Source of the DNA: Vicugna pacos
Taxonomy: Eukaryota; Chordata; Mammalia; Artiodactyla; Camelidae
Length of the DNA stretch: 64,000 bases
Direction of reading: 5' to 3'
NCBI RefSeq assembly: GCF_048564905.1
Contig: NC_133014.1
Coordinates: 868,001-932,000 of the forward strand
In this document: positions 23,308-36,200 of the stretch, in pieces
Layout: each line of letters starts with the position of its first letter
Position numbering within the stretch: position 1 is the first letter of the stretch
Translations under genes and position numbers: made by a program
Notes under the pieces: generated by a model
Databases searched by the model: none
What the model saw: only the letters and a program-made list of their open reading frames with translations
What the model was told of the DNA's origin: nothing

Positions 23308-23852
23308 CAGGGAAGGAAAGCCAAGTCAGGACTCTCACCCTCTGCCTCTGCTCAGAATACCACCAAGGGGTTGCTGGGACAGTGGACGGAAAACTGAGGC
23401 TGCAACACGACCATGAGCACTGGGCCTGGGTGGGAGAGATGGCGGGTGCTGTCCGAAGCGCACCCGGCCTCCTTCCGAGTCACATCACACCCACGTCCCC
23501 AGACCCAGGGAGGCCTGGAGCCCCACACAGCAGAGCGCCTCCAAACCTGCAGATGCCCAGTGACCGGTCCACTGTGCACCCTCTGGCGCCCTCCTCCCCG
23601 CTCCTCCTCCTTCTGCCCCGCTGGCTCAGCCCTGGTCCCACCACATCCTCACCCAGGGCCAGCACTGCTGCAGGAACACCCTCGGCAGGCCGCCCAGCCT
23701 CACGCCCTCAGGTCCGCACACCTGGTTGGTGCAGCTCTGCCCCTTTCCAGCCCTCACCACCGGCTCTCCAACCGCCTGCTCTCCCGGCCTCCGCCCCCAG
23801 TCCTAGAGAGCGCCTCCTCTGGTCACGGCATCCTGCCCTCTAGGGTCGACAG

Positions 23853-26800
23853 GGCCTGCACATTCCTGGGCCTGCACACAACTGGGCCTGCACACTCTTG
23901 GACCTGCACACTCCTGGATCTACGCACACCGGGGCCTGCAGGAACCTGGGCCTGTACACTCCCGGGCCGGTTCCGTATTGAATCTGCACACTTCTGGGCC
24001 TGCACACTCATGGGCCTGCAAACTCCAGGACATGCACAATCTTGAGCCTGAACACACCTGGGCCTGTATATTCCTGATTTTGCCCAATCCTGGGCCTGAA
24101 CACTGCTAGGCCTGCACAGCCCTAACCTGTACAGTCCTGGGCCTGCACACCCCTGTCTCTGCACACTCCGGAGTCTGCACACGCCTGGGGCTGCACACTC
24201 CTGGGCCTGTACACTCCTGGGCCTACACACTCCTGGGGGTGCTCACTGCTTGGCCTGCACACTCCTGGGCCTGCACATTCGAGGGCCTGTCCTCTCCAGG
24301 GCCTGCACACTCCTGGGACTGCAAAAACCTGGGCCTGCATGCTCTGGACCTGCGCACACCTGGGCCTGCACGAACCTGGGCCTGAACACTTCTGGCCCTG
24401 CACACTGCTGGGCCTACCTTCCCCTGGGCCCGCACAATCCCTCGTGTGCACACTACTTGGCCTGCACACTCCTGGGACTTCCCTCTAATGGGCCTGCCCC
24501 CAAGTCGCCCGGCCCTCTCCTGGACCTGCACACTCTTGGGCCTGCACACTGCTGGTCCTGCTCCCACTTGTGCCTGCACAATCCTGGGCCTACACACTCC
24601 AGGGCCTGCCCTCTACTGGGCCCGCATACTCCTGGGACAGCAGACACCTGGGCCTACACAATCCTGGACCTACGCACACCTGGGACTGCATGAACCTTGG
24701 CTTGTACACTCCCAGGCCTTCTCCCACATATGCCCGTACACTCCTAGGCTTGTTCCCATCTGTGCCAGCACATTCCTGGGGCTGCACATGGCTTGGCCTG
24801 CACAGCCCTTGGCCTGTACAATCCTGGGCCTACACACCCCTGTCTCTGCACACTCCGGTGTCTGCAAACTCCAGGGCCTGCGCACACATGGGCCGGTACA
24901 CTCCTGGGACAGCACACACCAGGGCCTACACACTCCTGGACCTGTGCACACCTGGGCCGGCATTAACCTGGGCTTGTACAATCCTGGGCTTGCTCCCATC
25001 TATGCCTGCCTAACCCTAGGCCTGTTCCCACATGTCCCGGCACACTCCTGGGGCGGAACGCTGGAAGGCCTGCACAGCCCTGGGCATATACACTCCTGGG
25101 CCTGCACACTCCTGTCTCTGCACACACCGGTGTCTTCACACACCTGGGCCTGCACACTCCTGGACCTGCGCACACCTGGGCCTGCATGATCCTGGGCATG
25201 TACACACCTGGGCCTGCACACTCTTTTACCTGCTCCCTCCTGTGACTGCATACTCCTGGGCCTGCAAACTTCAGGTCCTGCACAATCCTGGCACTGCCCA
25301 ATTTGTCCCTGCCCTCTGCTGTGATGGCCCTCACCTGTCCTGCACACTCCTGGGCCTTAACACTACTGGCCCTGCACACTCTTGGGCATGCACACTTCTG
25401 GCCCTGCACACTCCTGGGCCTGCCTTCTCCTGGGCCTGCCCGCAACTCGGCCGGCCCTCCCCTGGACCCACATACTCTTGGGCCTGCACACTACTGGGAC
25501 TGCTCCCACTTGTGCCTGCACACACCTGGGTCTGCTCACTACTCGGTCTGCTCCCTCCTGTGACTGCATACTGCTGGGCAAGCACAGTCTTCGGCATACA
25601 CACCCCTGGCCCTGCCGTATCCCAGGCCAGCGCCCCCTCGTCCGACACTCTCACAAGCCTGCACACTCCTGGGACTGCACAATACAGGGCCTGTACGCAT
25701 CTATCCCTACACACTCCGAGGCCTGCAAACTCCTGGGTATCCTCCCTCCTGTACCTACACACTCCTGGGCCTGCACAATCCAGGGCCTGCAGACTCCTGG
25801 GACTGCACACACCAGGGCCTGCACTCTCCTGGACCTCTGCACAACAGGGCCTGCACGAACATCGGCCTATTAACTCCTGGGCTTGCACACTCTGTACCTA
25901 CACACTCCTGGGCCTGCACATTCCAGGGCATGCCCTCTCCTGGGCCTGCACACTCCAAGGACTGCACACACCTGAGCCTGCTCACTCCTGTGACTGCATA
26001 CTCCTCGGCCTACAAACTCCTGGTCCTGCACACCCCTTGGCCTGCCCCATTTGGCCCTGCCCTCTCCTGTGATGGCCCTCACCTTTCCTGCACACTCCAG
26101 GGCCTGAACACTACTGGCCCTGCACACTCCAGGGCCTGCCTTCACCTGGGCCCACACAATCCCTCATCTGCACACCCCTGGCCTGCACTCTTCTGGGCCT
26201 TCCCTCTCCTGGGCCTGCCCCCAATTCGGCCAGCCCTCTCCTGGACCTGTACATTCTTGGGCCTTCACACTCCTTATTCGGCTCCCTCCTGTGCCTGCAC
26301 ACTCCTGGGCATGCACAATCCTGGGCCTGCACACTCCTGGATCTGTACACTCCTGGGCCTTCCCTGGCATGGGCCTTCTCTGGCCTGGGCTTGCACACTA
26401 CTGGGCCCACACACTCATGGATTGCACAGTCATGGGCTTGCACACTCCAGGACATGCACAACCTTGAGCCTGAACACACCTGGGCCTGTGTACTCCTGAT
26501 TTTGCACACTCCTGGGCCTGAACACTGCTGGGCCTGCACAGCCCTAGGCCTGTACAAACCTGGGCCTGCACACTCCTGTCTCTGCACACTCCGGAGTCTG
26601 CACACGCCTGGGCCTGCACACTCCTGGGCCTGTGCACTCATGGGCCTGCACCCTCCTTGGCCTGCACAATGCTTTGTCTGCACACTCCTGGGCCTGCACA
26701 CTCCTGGGCCTGCAAACTTCAGGACCTGCACACTCCTGGGACAGCAGACACCTGGGCCTTCACACTCCTGGACCTGCGCACACTTGGGCCTGCATGAACC

Positions 26801-29800
26801 TGGGCTTGTACACTCCTGGGTCTGCTCCCATGTATGCCTGCACACTCCTAGCCCTGTTCCCACCTGTGCCGGCACACTCCTGGGCCTGCACACACCTGTC
26901 TCTGCACACTCCAGTGTCTTCACACTCCTGGGCCTGCACACTCGTGTGCCGTCACACTTCTGGGACAAAACACTTGTGCGCCTACACACTCCTGGCCCTG
27001 CACACTCCTGAGACTGGACACTCCTGGTCCTGTCCTGGACTGGGCCTGGACACTAATGGCCATGCACACTCCTGTACCTGCGCAAACCTGGGCCTTCACG
27101 AACCTAGGACTGTACACTCCTGGGCCTGCAAAGTTCAGTACCTGCTCACTCCTTAACCTGCTCTCTCCTGTGACTACATACACCTGGGCCTGCAATCTCC
27201 TAGTCCTGCACGCTCCTGGGCCTTTACACTACAGGCCCTGCACACTGTTGGGCCTGCACACTTCTGGCCCTGCACACTCCTGGGCCTGCCCTCTCCTGGG
27301 CCCGCACAATCCCTCATGTGCACACCCCTGGGCCTGCACACTCCTGCGCCTTCCCTCTCCTGGGCCTGCCCCCAATTCGGCCGGCCCTCTCCTGGACCTG
27401 CACACTCTTGGGCCTGCACACTACTGGGCCTGCTCCCACTTGTGCTTGCACACACCTGGGACTGCAGACTCCTCGGCCTGCTTCCTCCTGTGCCTACACA
27501 CTCCTGGGCCTGCCCTGGCCTGGGCCTGCACACTCCTGGAACTGCACCATCCTGGGCCTGCACACTCCTCTGTCTCCACAATCCTGGGACTGCACACTCC
27601 TGGGTCTGTATATCCCAGAGCCTGCATACACCTGGGCTGTACACTCCTGTGCCAGTACACTAGTGTGCCTGCTCCCTCCAGTGTCTGCACATTCCTGGGC
27701 CTGCACAGTCCTGGGTATGCACACCCTTTAGCCTGCACACTCCTGGGCCTGTTCCATATTGTGTCTGCACACTCCTGGGTCTGCACGCTCCTGGACCTGT
27801 GCACACCTGGGTCTGCACGAACCTGGGCTTCTACCCTACTGGGCCTGCACACTCTTGTACCTGTTCACTCCTGTGACTGCATACTCCTCGGCCTACAAAC
27901 TCCTGGTCCTGCACACTCCTTGGCCTGCCCCATTTGGCCCTGCCCTCTCCTGTGACGGCCCTCACAGGTCCTACACACTCCTGGGCCTGAACATGACTGG
28001 CCCTGCACACTCTTGGGCCTGCACACTTCTGCCCTGCACACTCCTGGGCCTGCCTTCTCCTGGGCCCACACAATCCCTCGTCTGCACACTCCTAGACCTG
28101 CACGCTTCTGGGCCTTCCCTCTCCTGGGCCTGCCCCCAATTCGGCCGGCCCTCTCCTGGACCTGTTCATTCCTGGGCCTTCACAATACTGGGCCTGCTCA
28201 CACTTGTGCCTGCACACACCTGGGACTGCACCCTCCTCGGCCTGCTCCCTCCTGTGCCTGCACAGTCCTGCGCATGCACACTCCTGGGCCAGCACAATCC
28301 TGGATCTGTACACTCCTGGGCCTTCCCTGGCATGGGCCTTCTCTGGCCTGGGCTTGCACACTACTGGACCCGCACACTCCTTGATTGCACACTCATGGGC
28401 CTGCACACTCCAGGACAGGCACAATCTTGAGCCTGAACACACCTGGGCCTGTATACTCCTGATTCTGCACACTCCTGGGCCTGAACACTGCTGGGACTCA
28501 CAGCCCTGGGCATGCATACTCCTGGGCCTGCACACTCCAGGGTCTGTACCCTCTTAGGCCTGCCCTGGCCTGGGCCTGCACCCTCCTTGGCCTGCACACT
28601 CCTCTGTCTGCACACTCCTGGGCCTGCACAAGGTTGGGCCTGCACACACCTGGGCCTGTATACTCCTGGATCTGCACACTCCTGTGACTGATCCCTCCTG
28701 TGTCTGCACACTCCTGGGCCTGCACACTGCTGGGCCTGCCCTCTCCTGGGCCCGCACAATCCCTCGAGTGCACACTCACGGCCTGCACACTCATGGGCCT
28801 GCACACCCCTGGATATGTACACTCCTGGGCCTTCCCTGGCATGGGCCTTCTCTGGCCCTGGCTTGCACACTACTGGGCCCGCACACTCCTGGATTGCACA
28901 CTCATGGGCCTGCACACTCCAGGACATGCACAATCATCAGCCTGAACACACCTGGGCCTGTATACTCCTGATTTTGCACACTCCTGGGCCTGAACACTGC
29001 TAGGCCTGCACAGCCCTAACCTGTACATTCCTGGGCCTGCACACCCCTGTGTCTGCACACTCCGGAGTCTGCACACGCCTGGGGCTGCACACTCCTGGGC
29101 CTGTACACTCCTGGGCCTACACACTCCTGGGGGTGCTCACTGCTTGGCCTGCACACTCCTGGGCCTGCACATTCGAGGGCCTGTCCTCTCCAGGGCCTGC
29201 ACTCTCCTGGGACTGCACACACCTGGGCCTGCATGCTCCTGGACCTGCGCACACCTGGGCCTGCACGAACCTGGGCTTCTACACTCCTGGGCCTGCACAC
29301 TCCTGTACATGCTCACTCCTGGGACTGTATAATCCTGGGCAAGCACAGTCTTGACCTACACACCCCTGGCCCTGCCCTATCCCGGGCCAGCCCCCACTTC
29401 GGCCGACCCTCTCATGGACCAGCACACTCCTGGCGCTGCACACTCCAGGGCCTGCTCGCATCTGTCCCTACACACTCCTTCGTCTGCAAACTCCTGGGCC
29501 TGCTCCCTCCTGTACCTACACACTCCTGGGCCTGCACATTCCAGGGCATGCCCTCTCCTGGGCCTGCACACTCCAAGGACTGCACACACCTGGGCCTGCT
29601 CACTCCTGTGACCGCATACTCCTCGGCCTACAAACTCCTTGTCCTGCACACTCCTTGGCCTGCCCCATTTGGCCCTGCCCTCTCCTGTGATGGCCCTCAC
29701 CTTTCCTGCACTCTCCGGGGCCTGAACACTACTGGCCCTGCACACTCCTGGGCCTGCACACTTCTGTCCCTGCACACTCCTAGGCCTGCCCTCTCCTGGG

Positions 29801-29853
29801 CCCACACAATGCCTCGTCTGCACAGTCCTGGGCCTGCACACTCCTTGGCCTGC
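23853..29853. repeat. outer minisatellite domain of unit 2
   Basis: Follows unit 1 to about 24838, then skips about 2885 bases and resumes at the equivalent of about 13225. Near 29070 it carries three extra cores (48 bases) relative to the stretch at 3800-3820. Confidence 0.93.
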
Positions 29854-30280
29854 ACACCAGCCCTCTGTGGGGCCCTTCCTTTGCTGAGTCTGTGCATGAG
29901 CTCCCTGTGATGCCAGCCCGCAGAGGTGACAGGTGCAGTAGGTGTTTGTGGTTCTAGAGACATGATGGCTTTCCTAGGAAGCCGGGTCCAGAATGATCCC
30001 CACTGCGCCGATGGGGGATTGGGGAGACCCTGAGAAGCAGGTGGCTTGTCCAGGGTGACAGCACTGCTGGCGGGGGAGCTGGGTCTGAAGCCAGCTGTGT
30101 CATCAGAGCTGTGACCCTGGCTGCATCCAGGCCTCCCCAGGGCTATAGGAGGGGCCGTGTTGGTGTCACTGGGTGGACATGGCATGGGGTGGGAAGTGAG
30201 CCATCAGCAGCCCAGAGAGGCCCTTGGGGAGCTTTGTGTAAGGAGGAAGCTTGGGGAAGGGGACCCCAGGAAGTGACCTC
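29854..30280 (+). pseudogene. segment A remnant of unit 3 (RalGDS-like gene lost)
   Basis: The first 427 bases of segment A, ending at GTGACCTC, equivalent to 4967 in unit 1, about 115 bases before the RalGDS-like start codon. No exon survives. The breakpoint shares the three bases CTC with the minisatellite it joins (30278-30280), as expected for end-joining with microhomology. Confidence 0.88.
30010..30124 (+). mobile_element. MIR-like SINE fragment, copy 3
   Basis: The fragment survives in the truncated segment A because it lies proximal to the breakpoint. Confidence 0.58.
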
Positions 30281-33200
30281 CTGGGCCTGCACATTCGAGG
30301 GCCTGTCCTCTCCAGGGCCTGCACACTCCTGGGACTGCAAAAACCTGGGCCTGCATGCTCTGGACCTGCGCACACCTGGGCCTGCACGAACCTGGGCCTG
30401 AACACTTCTGGCCCTGCACACTGCTGGGCCTACCTTCCCCTGGGCCCGCACAATCCCTCGTGTGCACACTACTTGGCCTGCACACTCCTGGGACTTCCCT
30501 CTAATGGGCCTGCCCCCAAGTCGCCCGGCCCTCTCCTGGACCTGCACACTCTTGGGCCTGCACACTGCTGGTCCTGCTCCCACTTGTGCCTGCACAATCC
30601 TGGGCCTACACACTCCAGGGCCTGCCCTCTACTGGGCCCGCATACTCCTGGGACAGCAGACACCTGGGCCTACACAATCCTGGACCTACGCACACCTGGG
30701 ACTGCATGAACCTTGGCTTGTACACTCCCAGGCCTTCTCCCACATATGCCCGTACACTCCTAGGCTTGTTCCCATCTGTGCCAGCACATTCCTGGGGCTG
30801 CACATGGCTTGGCCTGCACAGCCCTTGGCCTGTACAATCCTGGGCCTACACACTCCTGTCTCTGCACACGCCGGTGTCTGCACACACCTGGGTCTGCAAC
30901 TCCTGGGCCTGCACACACCGGGTCCTGCCCTCTCCTGGGCCTGCACACACCTGGGACTGCACAGGCCTGGGCCTGCACTCTACTTGGCCTGCACACTGCT
31001 GGGCCTGCTCCCTCCTGTGACTGCATATTCCTAGGCAAGCACAGTCTTGGGCCTACACACATCTGGCCCTGCCCTATCCCAGGCCAGCCCACACCTCGGC
31101 CGACCCTCTCATGAACCTGCACACTCCTGGGCCTTCCCTCTCCTGCGCCTTCCCCCAATTCGGCCGGCCCTCTCCTGGACCTGTACACTCCTGGCCTGCA
31201 CACTTCTAGGGCTTGCGCTCTCTTAGGCCTGCACACTCCTGGGTCTGCACCCACCTGGGCTTGCACACCCTTCTCTCTGAACACTCCTGGGCCTGCACAC
31301 TCCTGGGCCTGCACACTCCTGGGCCTGCACATCCCACAGCCTGCACACACCTGGGCCTGTACACTCCTGGGCCTACACACACACACAGGCCTGTACACTC
31401 CTGGCCAGCACACTCGTGTGCCTCCTCCCTCCTGTGTGTGCACACTCCTGGGCCTGCACACTGCTAACCTTGAACACTCCTGCACCTGTTCCATCCTGTC
31501 ATTGCACACTGCTGTGCCGACACACTCCCGGGCCTGTACAGTCCTGGGCCTAACCTGGCCTGGGCCTGCACCCTCCTTGTCCTGCGCACTCCTATGTCTG
31601 CACACTCCTGGGCCTGCACACTGCTGGGCCCGCACAATCCATCGTGTGCACACTCCAGGGCCTGCACACTCCTGGGCCTTCCCTCTCCTGGGCCTGCTCC
31701 CCATTTGGCCGGCCCTCTCCTGGGCCTGCGCACACCTGGGTCTGCACGAACCTGGGCCTGTACCCTACTGGGCCTGCACACTCTTGTACCTGCTCACACC
31801 TGTGACTGCATACTCCTCGGCCTACAAACTCCTGGTCCTGCACACTCCTTGGCCTGCCCCATTTGGCCCTGCCCTCTCCTGTGACGGCCCTCACCGGTCC
31901 TGCACACTCCTGGGCCTGAACTTGACTGGTCCTGCACACTCTTGGGCCTGCACACTTCTGGCCCTGCACACTCCTGGGCCTGCCTTCTCCTGGGCCCACA
32001 CAATCCCTCGTCTGCACACTCCTGGGTCTGCACGCTTCTGGGCCTTCCCTCTCCTGGGCCTGCCCCAAATTCGGCCGGCCCTCTCCTGGACCTGTATATT
32101 CCTGGGCCTTCACACTACTGGGCCTGCTCCCACTTGTGCCTGCACACACCTGGGACTTCACATTCCTCGGCCTGCTCCCTCCTGTGCCTGCACAGTCCTG
32201 CGCATGCACACTCCTGGGCCTGAACACTCCTGGATCTGTACACTCCTGGGCCTTCCCTGGCAATGGCCTTCTCTGGCCTGGGCTTGCACACTACTGGGCC
32301 CGCACACTCCTGGATTGCACACTCATGGGCCTGCACACTCCACAGGCACAATCTTGAGCCTGAACACACTTGGGCCTGTTTACTCCTGATTTTGCACACT
32401 CCTGGGCCGGAACACTGCTGGGCCTGCACAGCCCTAGGCCTGTACATTCCTGGACCTGCACAGCCCTGTCTCTGCACACTCCGGAGTCTGCACACGCCTG
32501 GGCCTGCACACTCCTGGGCCTGTACACTCCCGGGCCTCCACAAACACGGGCCTGTACACTCCTGGCCAGCACACTCGTGTGCCTCCTCCCTCCTGTGTGT
32601 GCACACTTCTGGCCCTGCACACTGCTGGGCCTAACTTCTCCTGGGCCCACACATTCCCTCGTGTGCACACTCCTTGGCCTGCACACTCCTGGGACTTCCC
32701 CCTAATGGGCCTGCCCCCAATTCGCCCGACCCTCGCCTGGACCTGCACACTCTTGGGCCTGCATACTACTGGTCCTGCTCCCACTTGTGCCTGCACAATC
32801 CTGGGCCTACACACTCCTGTCTCTGCACACTCCGGTGTCTGCACACACCTGGGCCTGCAACTCCTGGGCCTGCAGACACCGGGGCCTGCCCTATCTGGGC
32901 CTGTACACACCTGGGACTACACATGCCTGGGCATGTACACTCATAGACCTGCAAACAACTGGGCCTTGACACTGATGGGATTGCACACTCCTGGGCCTGT
33001 ACACTCCTGGACCTGCAATGGTCTGGGCCTGCACCCTCCTTGGCCTGCACACTCCTCTGTCTGCACATTCTTGGGCCTGCATACTTCTTGCCCTGCACAT
33101 TGCAGGGCCTGACTTATCCTGGGCCCTCACAATCCCTCGTGTGCACACCCATGGGCCTGCCCTCTCCTGGGCCTGCACAATCCTGGAACTGCATACACCT

Positions 33201-36200
33201 GGGCCTGCACACTCCTGGACCTGCGCACACATGGACCTGCCCTGTCCTGGGCCCGCACAATCCCTTGTGTGCACACTCCTGGGCTTGCACTCTCCTAGGC
33301 CTGTACACTCCTGGGCATGCACACCCCTGTCTGCACACTCCGGTGTCTGCAAACTCCAGGGCCTGCGCACACATGGGCCGGTACACTCCTGGGACAGCAC
33401 ACACCAGGGCCTACACACTCCTGGACCTGTGCACACCTGGGCCGGCATTAACCTGGGCTTGTACAATCCTGGGCTTGCTCCCATCTATGCCTGCCTAACC
33501 CTAGGCCTGTTCCCACATGTCCCGGCACACTCCTGGGGCGGAACGCTGGAAGGCCTGCACAGCCCTGGGCATATACACTCCTGGGCCTGCACACTCCTGT
33601 CTCTGCACACACCGGTGTCTTCACACACCTGGGCCTGCACACTCCTGGACCTGCGCACACCTGGGCCTGCATGATCCTGGGCATGTACACACCTGGGCCT
33701 GCACACTCTTTTACCTGCTCCCTCCTGTGACTGCATACTCCTGGGCCTGCAAACTTCAGGTCCTGCACAATCCTGGCACTGCCCAATTTGTCCCTGCCCT
33801 CTGCTGTGATGGCCCTCACCTGTCCTGCACACTCCTGGGCCTTAACACTACTGGCCCTGCACACTCTTGGGCATGCACACTTCTGGCCCTGCACACTCCT
33901 GGGCCTGCCCGCAACTCGGCCGGCCCTCCCCTGGACCCACATACTCTTGGGCCTGCACACTACTGGGACTGCTCCCACTTGTGCCTGCACACACCTGGGT
34001 CTGCTCACTACTCGGTCTGCTCCCTCCTGTGACTGCATACTGCTGGGCAAGCACAGTCTTCGGCATACACACCCCTGGCCCTGCCGTATCCCAGGCCAGC
34101 GCCCCCTCGTCCGACACTCTCACAAGCCTGCACACTCCTGGGACTGCACAATACAGGGCCTGTACGCATCTATCCCTACACACTCCGAGGCCTGCAAACT
34201 CCTGGGTATCCTCCCTCCTGTACCTACACACTCCTGGGCCTGCACAATCCAGGGCCTGCAGACTCCTGGGACTGCACACACCAGGGCCTGCACTCTCCTG
34301 GACCTCTGCACAACAGGGCCTGCACGAACATCGGCCTATTAACTCCTGGGCTTGCACACTCTGTACCTACACACTCCTGGGCCTGCACATTCCAGGGCAT
34401 GCCCTCTCCTGGGCCTGCACACTCCAAGGACTGCACACACCTGAGCCTGCTCACTCCTGTGACTGCATACTCCTCGGCCTACAAACTCCTGGTCCTGCAC
34501 ACCCCTTGGCCTGCCCCATTTGGCCCTGCCCTCTCCTGTGATGGCCCTCACCTTTCCTGCACACTCCAGGGCCTGAACACTACTGGCCCTGCACACTCCA
34601 GGGCCTGCCTTCACCTGGGCCCACACAATCCCTCATCTGCACACCCCTGGCCTGCACTCTTCTGGGCCTTCCCTCTCCTGGGCCTGCCCCCAATTCGGCC
34701 AGCCCTCTCCTGGACCTGTACATTCTTGGGCCTTCACACTCCTTATTCGGCTCCCTCCTGTGCCTGCACACTCCTGGGCATGCACAATCCTGGGCCTGCA
34801 CACTCCTGGATCTGTACACTCCTGGGCCTTCCCTGGCATGGGCCTTCTCTGGCCTAGGCTTGCACACTACTGGGCCCACACACTCATGGATTGCACAGTC
34901 ATCGGCTTGCACACTCCAGGACATGCACAACCTTGAGCCTGAACACACCTGGGCCTGTGTACTCCTGATTTTGCACACTCCTGGGCCTGAACACTGCTGG
35001 GCCTGCACAGCCCTAGGCCTGTACAAACCTGGGCCTGCACACTCCTGTCTCTGCACACTCCGGAGTCTGCACACGCCTGGGCCTGCACACTCCTGGGCCT
35101 GTGCACTCATGGGCCTGCACCCTCCTTGGCCTGCACAATGCTTTGTCTGCACACTCCTGGGCCTGCACACTCCTGGGCCTGCAAACTTCAGGACCTGCAC
35201 ACTCCTGGGACAGCAGACACCTGGGCCTTCACACTCCTGGACCTGCGCACACTTGGGCCTGCATGAACCTGGGCTTGTACACTCCTGGGTCTGCTCCCAT
35301 GTATGCCTGCACACTCCTAGCCCTGTTCCCACCTGTGCCGGCACACTCCTGGGCCTGCACACACCTGTCTCTGCACACTCCAGTGTCTTCACACTCCTGG
35401 GCCTGCACACTCGTGTGCCGTCACACTTCTGGGACAAAACACTTGTGCGCCTACACACTCCTGGCCCTGCACACTCCTGAGACTGGACACTCCTGGTCCT
35501 GTCCTGGCCTGGGCCTGGACACTAATGGCCATGCACACTCCTGTACCTGCGCAAACCTGGGCCTTCACGAACCTAGGACTGTACACTCCTGGGCCTGCAA
35601 AGTTCAGTACCTGCTCACTCCTTAACCTGCTCTCTCCTGTGACTACATACCCCTGGGCCTGCAATCTCCTAGTCCTGCACGCTCCTGGGCCTTTACACTA
35701 CAGGCCCTGCACACTGTTGGGCCTGCACACTTCTGGCCCTGCACACTCCTGGGCCTGCCCTATCCTGGGCCTGCCCTCTCCTGGGCCCGCACAATCCCTC
35801 ATGTGCACACTCCTGGGCCTGCACACTCCTGCGCCTTCCCTCTCCTGGGCCTGCCCCCAATTCGGCCGGCCCTCTCCTGGACCTGCACACTCTTGGGCCT
35901 GCACACTACTGGGCCTGCTCCCACTTGTGCTTGCACACACCTGGGACTGCAGACTCCTCGGCCTGCTTCCTCCTGTGCCTACACACTCCTGGGCCTGCCC
36001 TGGCCTGGGCCTGCACACTCCTGGAACTGCACCATCCTGGGCCTGCACACTCCTCTGTCTCCACAATCCTGGGTCTGTATATCCCAGAGCCTGCATACAC
36101 CTGGGCTGTACACTCCTGTGCCAGTACACTAGTGTGCCTGCTCCCTCCAGTGTCTGCACATTCCTGGGCCTGCACAGTCCTGGGTATGCACACCCTTTAG

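Larger units (their letters stand above)
22183..23852. other. segment B, copy 2
   Basis: Same layout as copy 1. It differs by single bases in the ADCY1-like exon and just outside it (for example gcccccaggg for gcccgcaggg), variants it shares with copy 4 only. Outside the exon and LTR nothing is recognised. Confidence 0.75.
18179..29853. repeat. macrosatellite unit 2 (11,675 bp)
   Basis: Segment A (18179-20984), short minisatellite (20985-22182), segment B (22183-23852) and long minisatellite (23853-29853). Against unit 1 it lacks about 2885 bases of the long minisatellite (register offset 14512 falls to 11627 near 24840) and carries 108 extra bases in the hexapeptide array and about 766 extra in the inner minisatellite. 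Confidence 0.9.

Noticed and set aside
29854-30401. 96-codon frame crossing the unit 3 junction
   Set aside because: It merely reads from truncated segment A into minisatellite and has no start or splice evidence.
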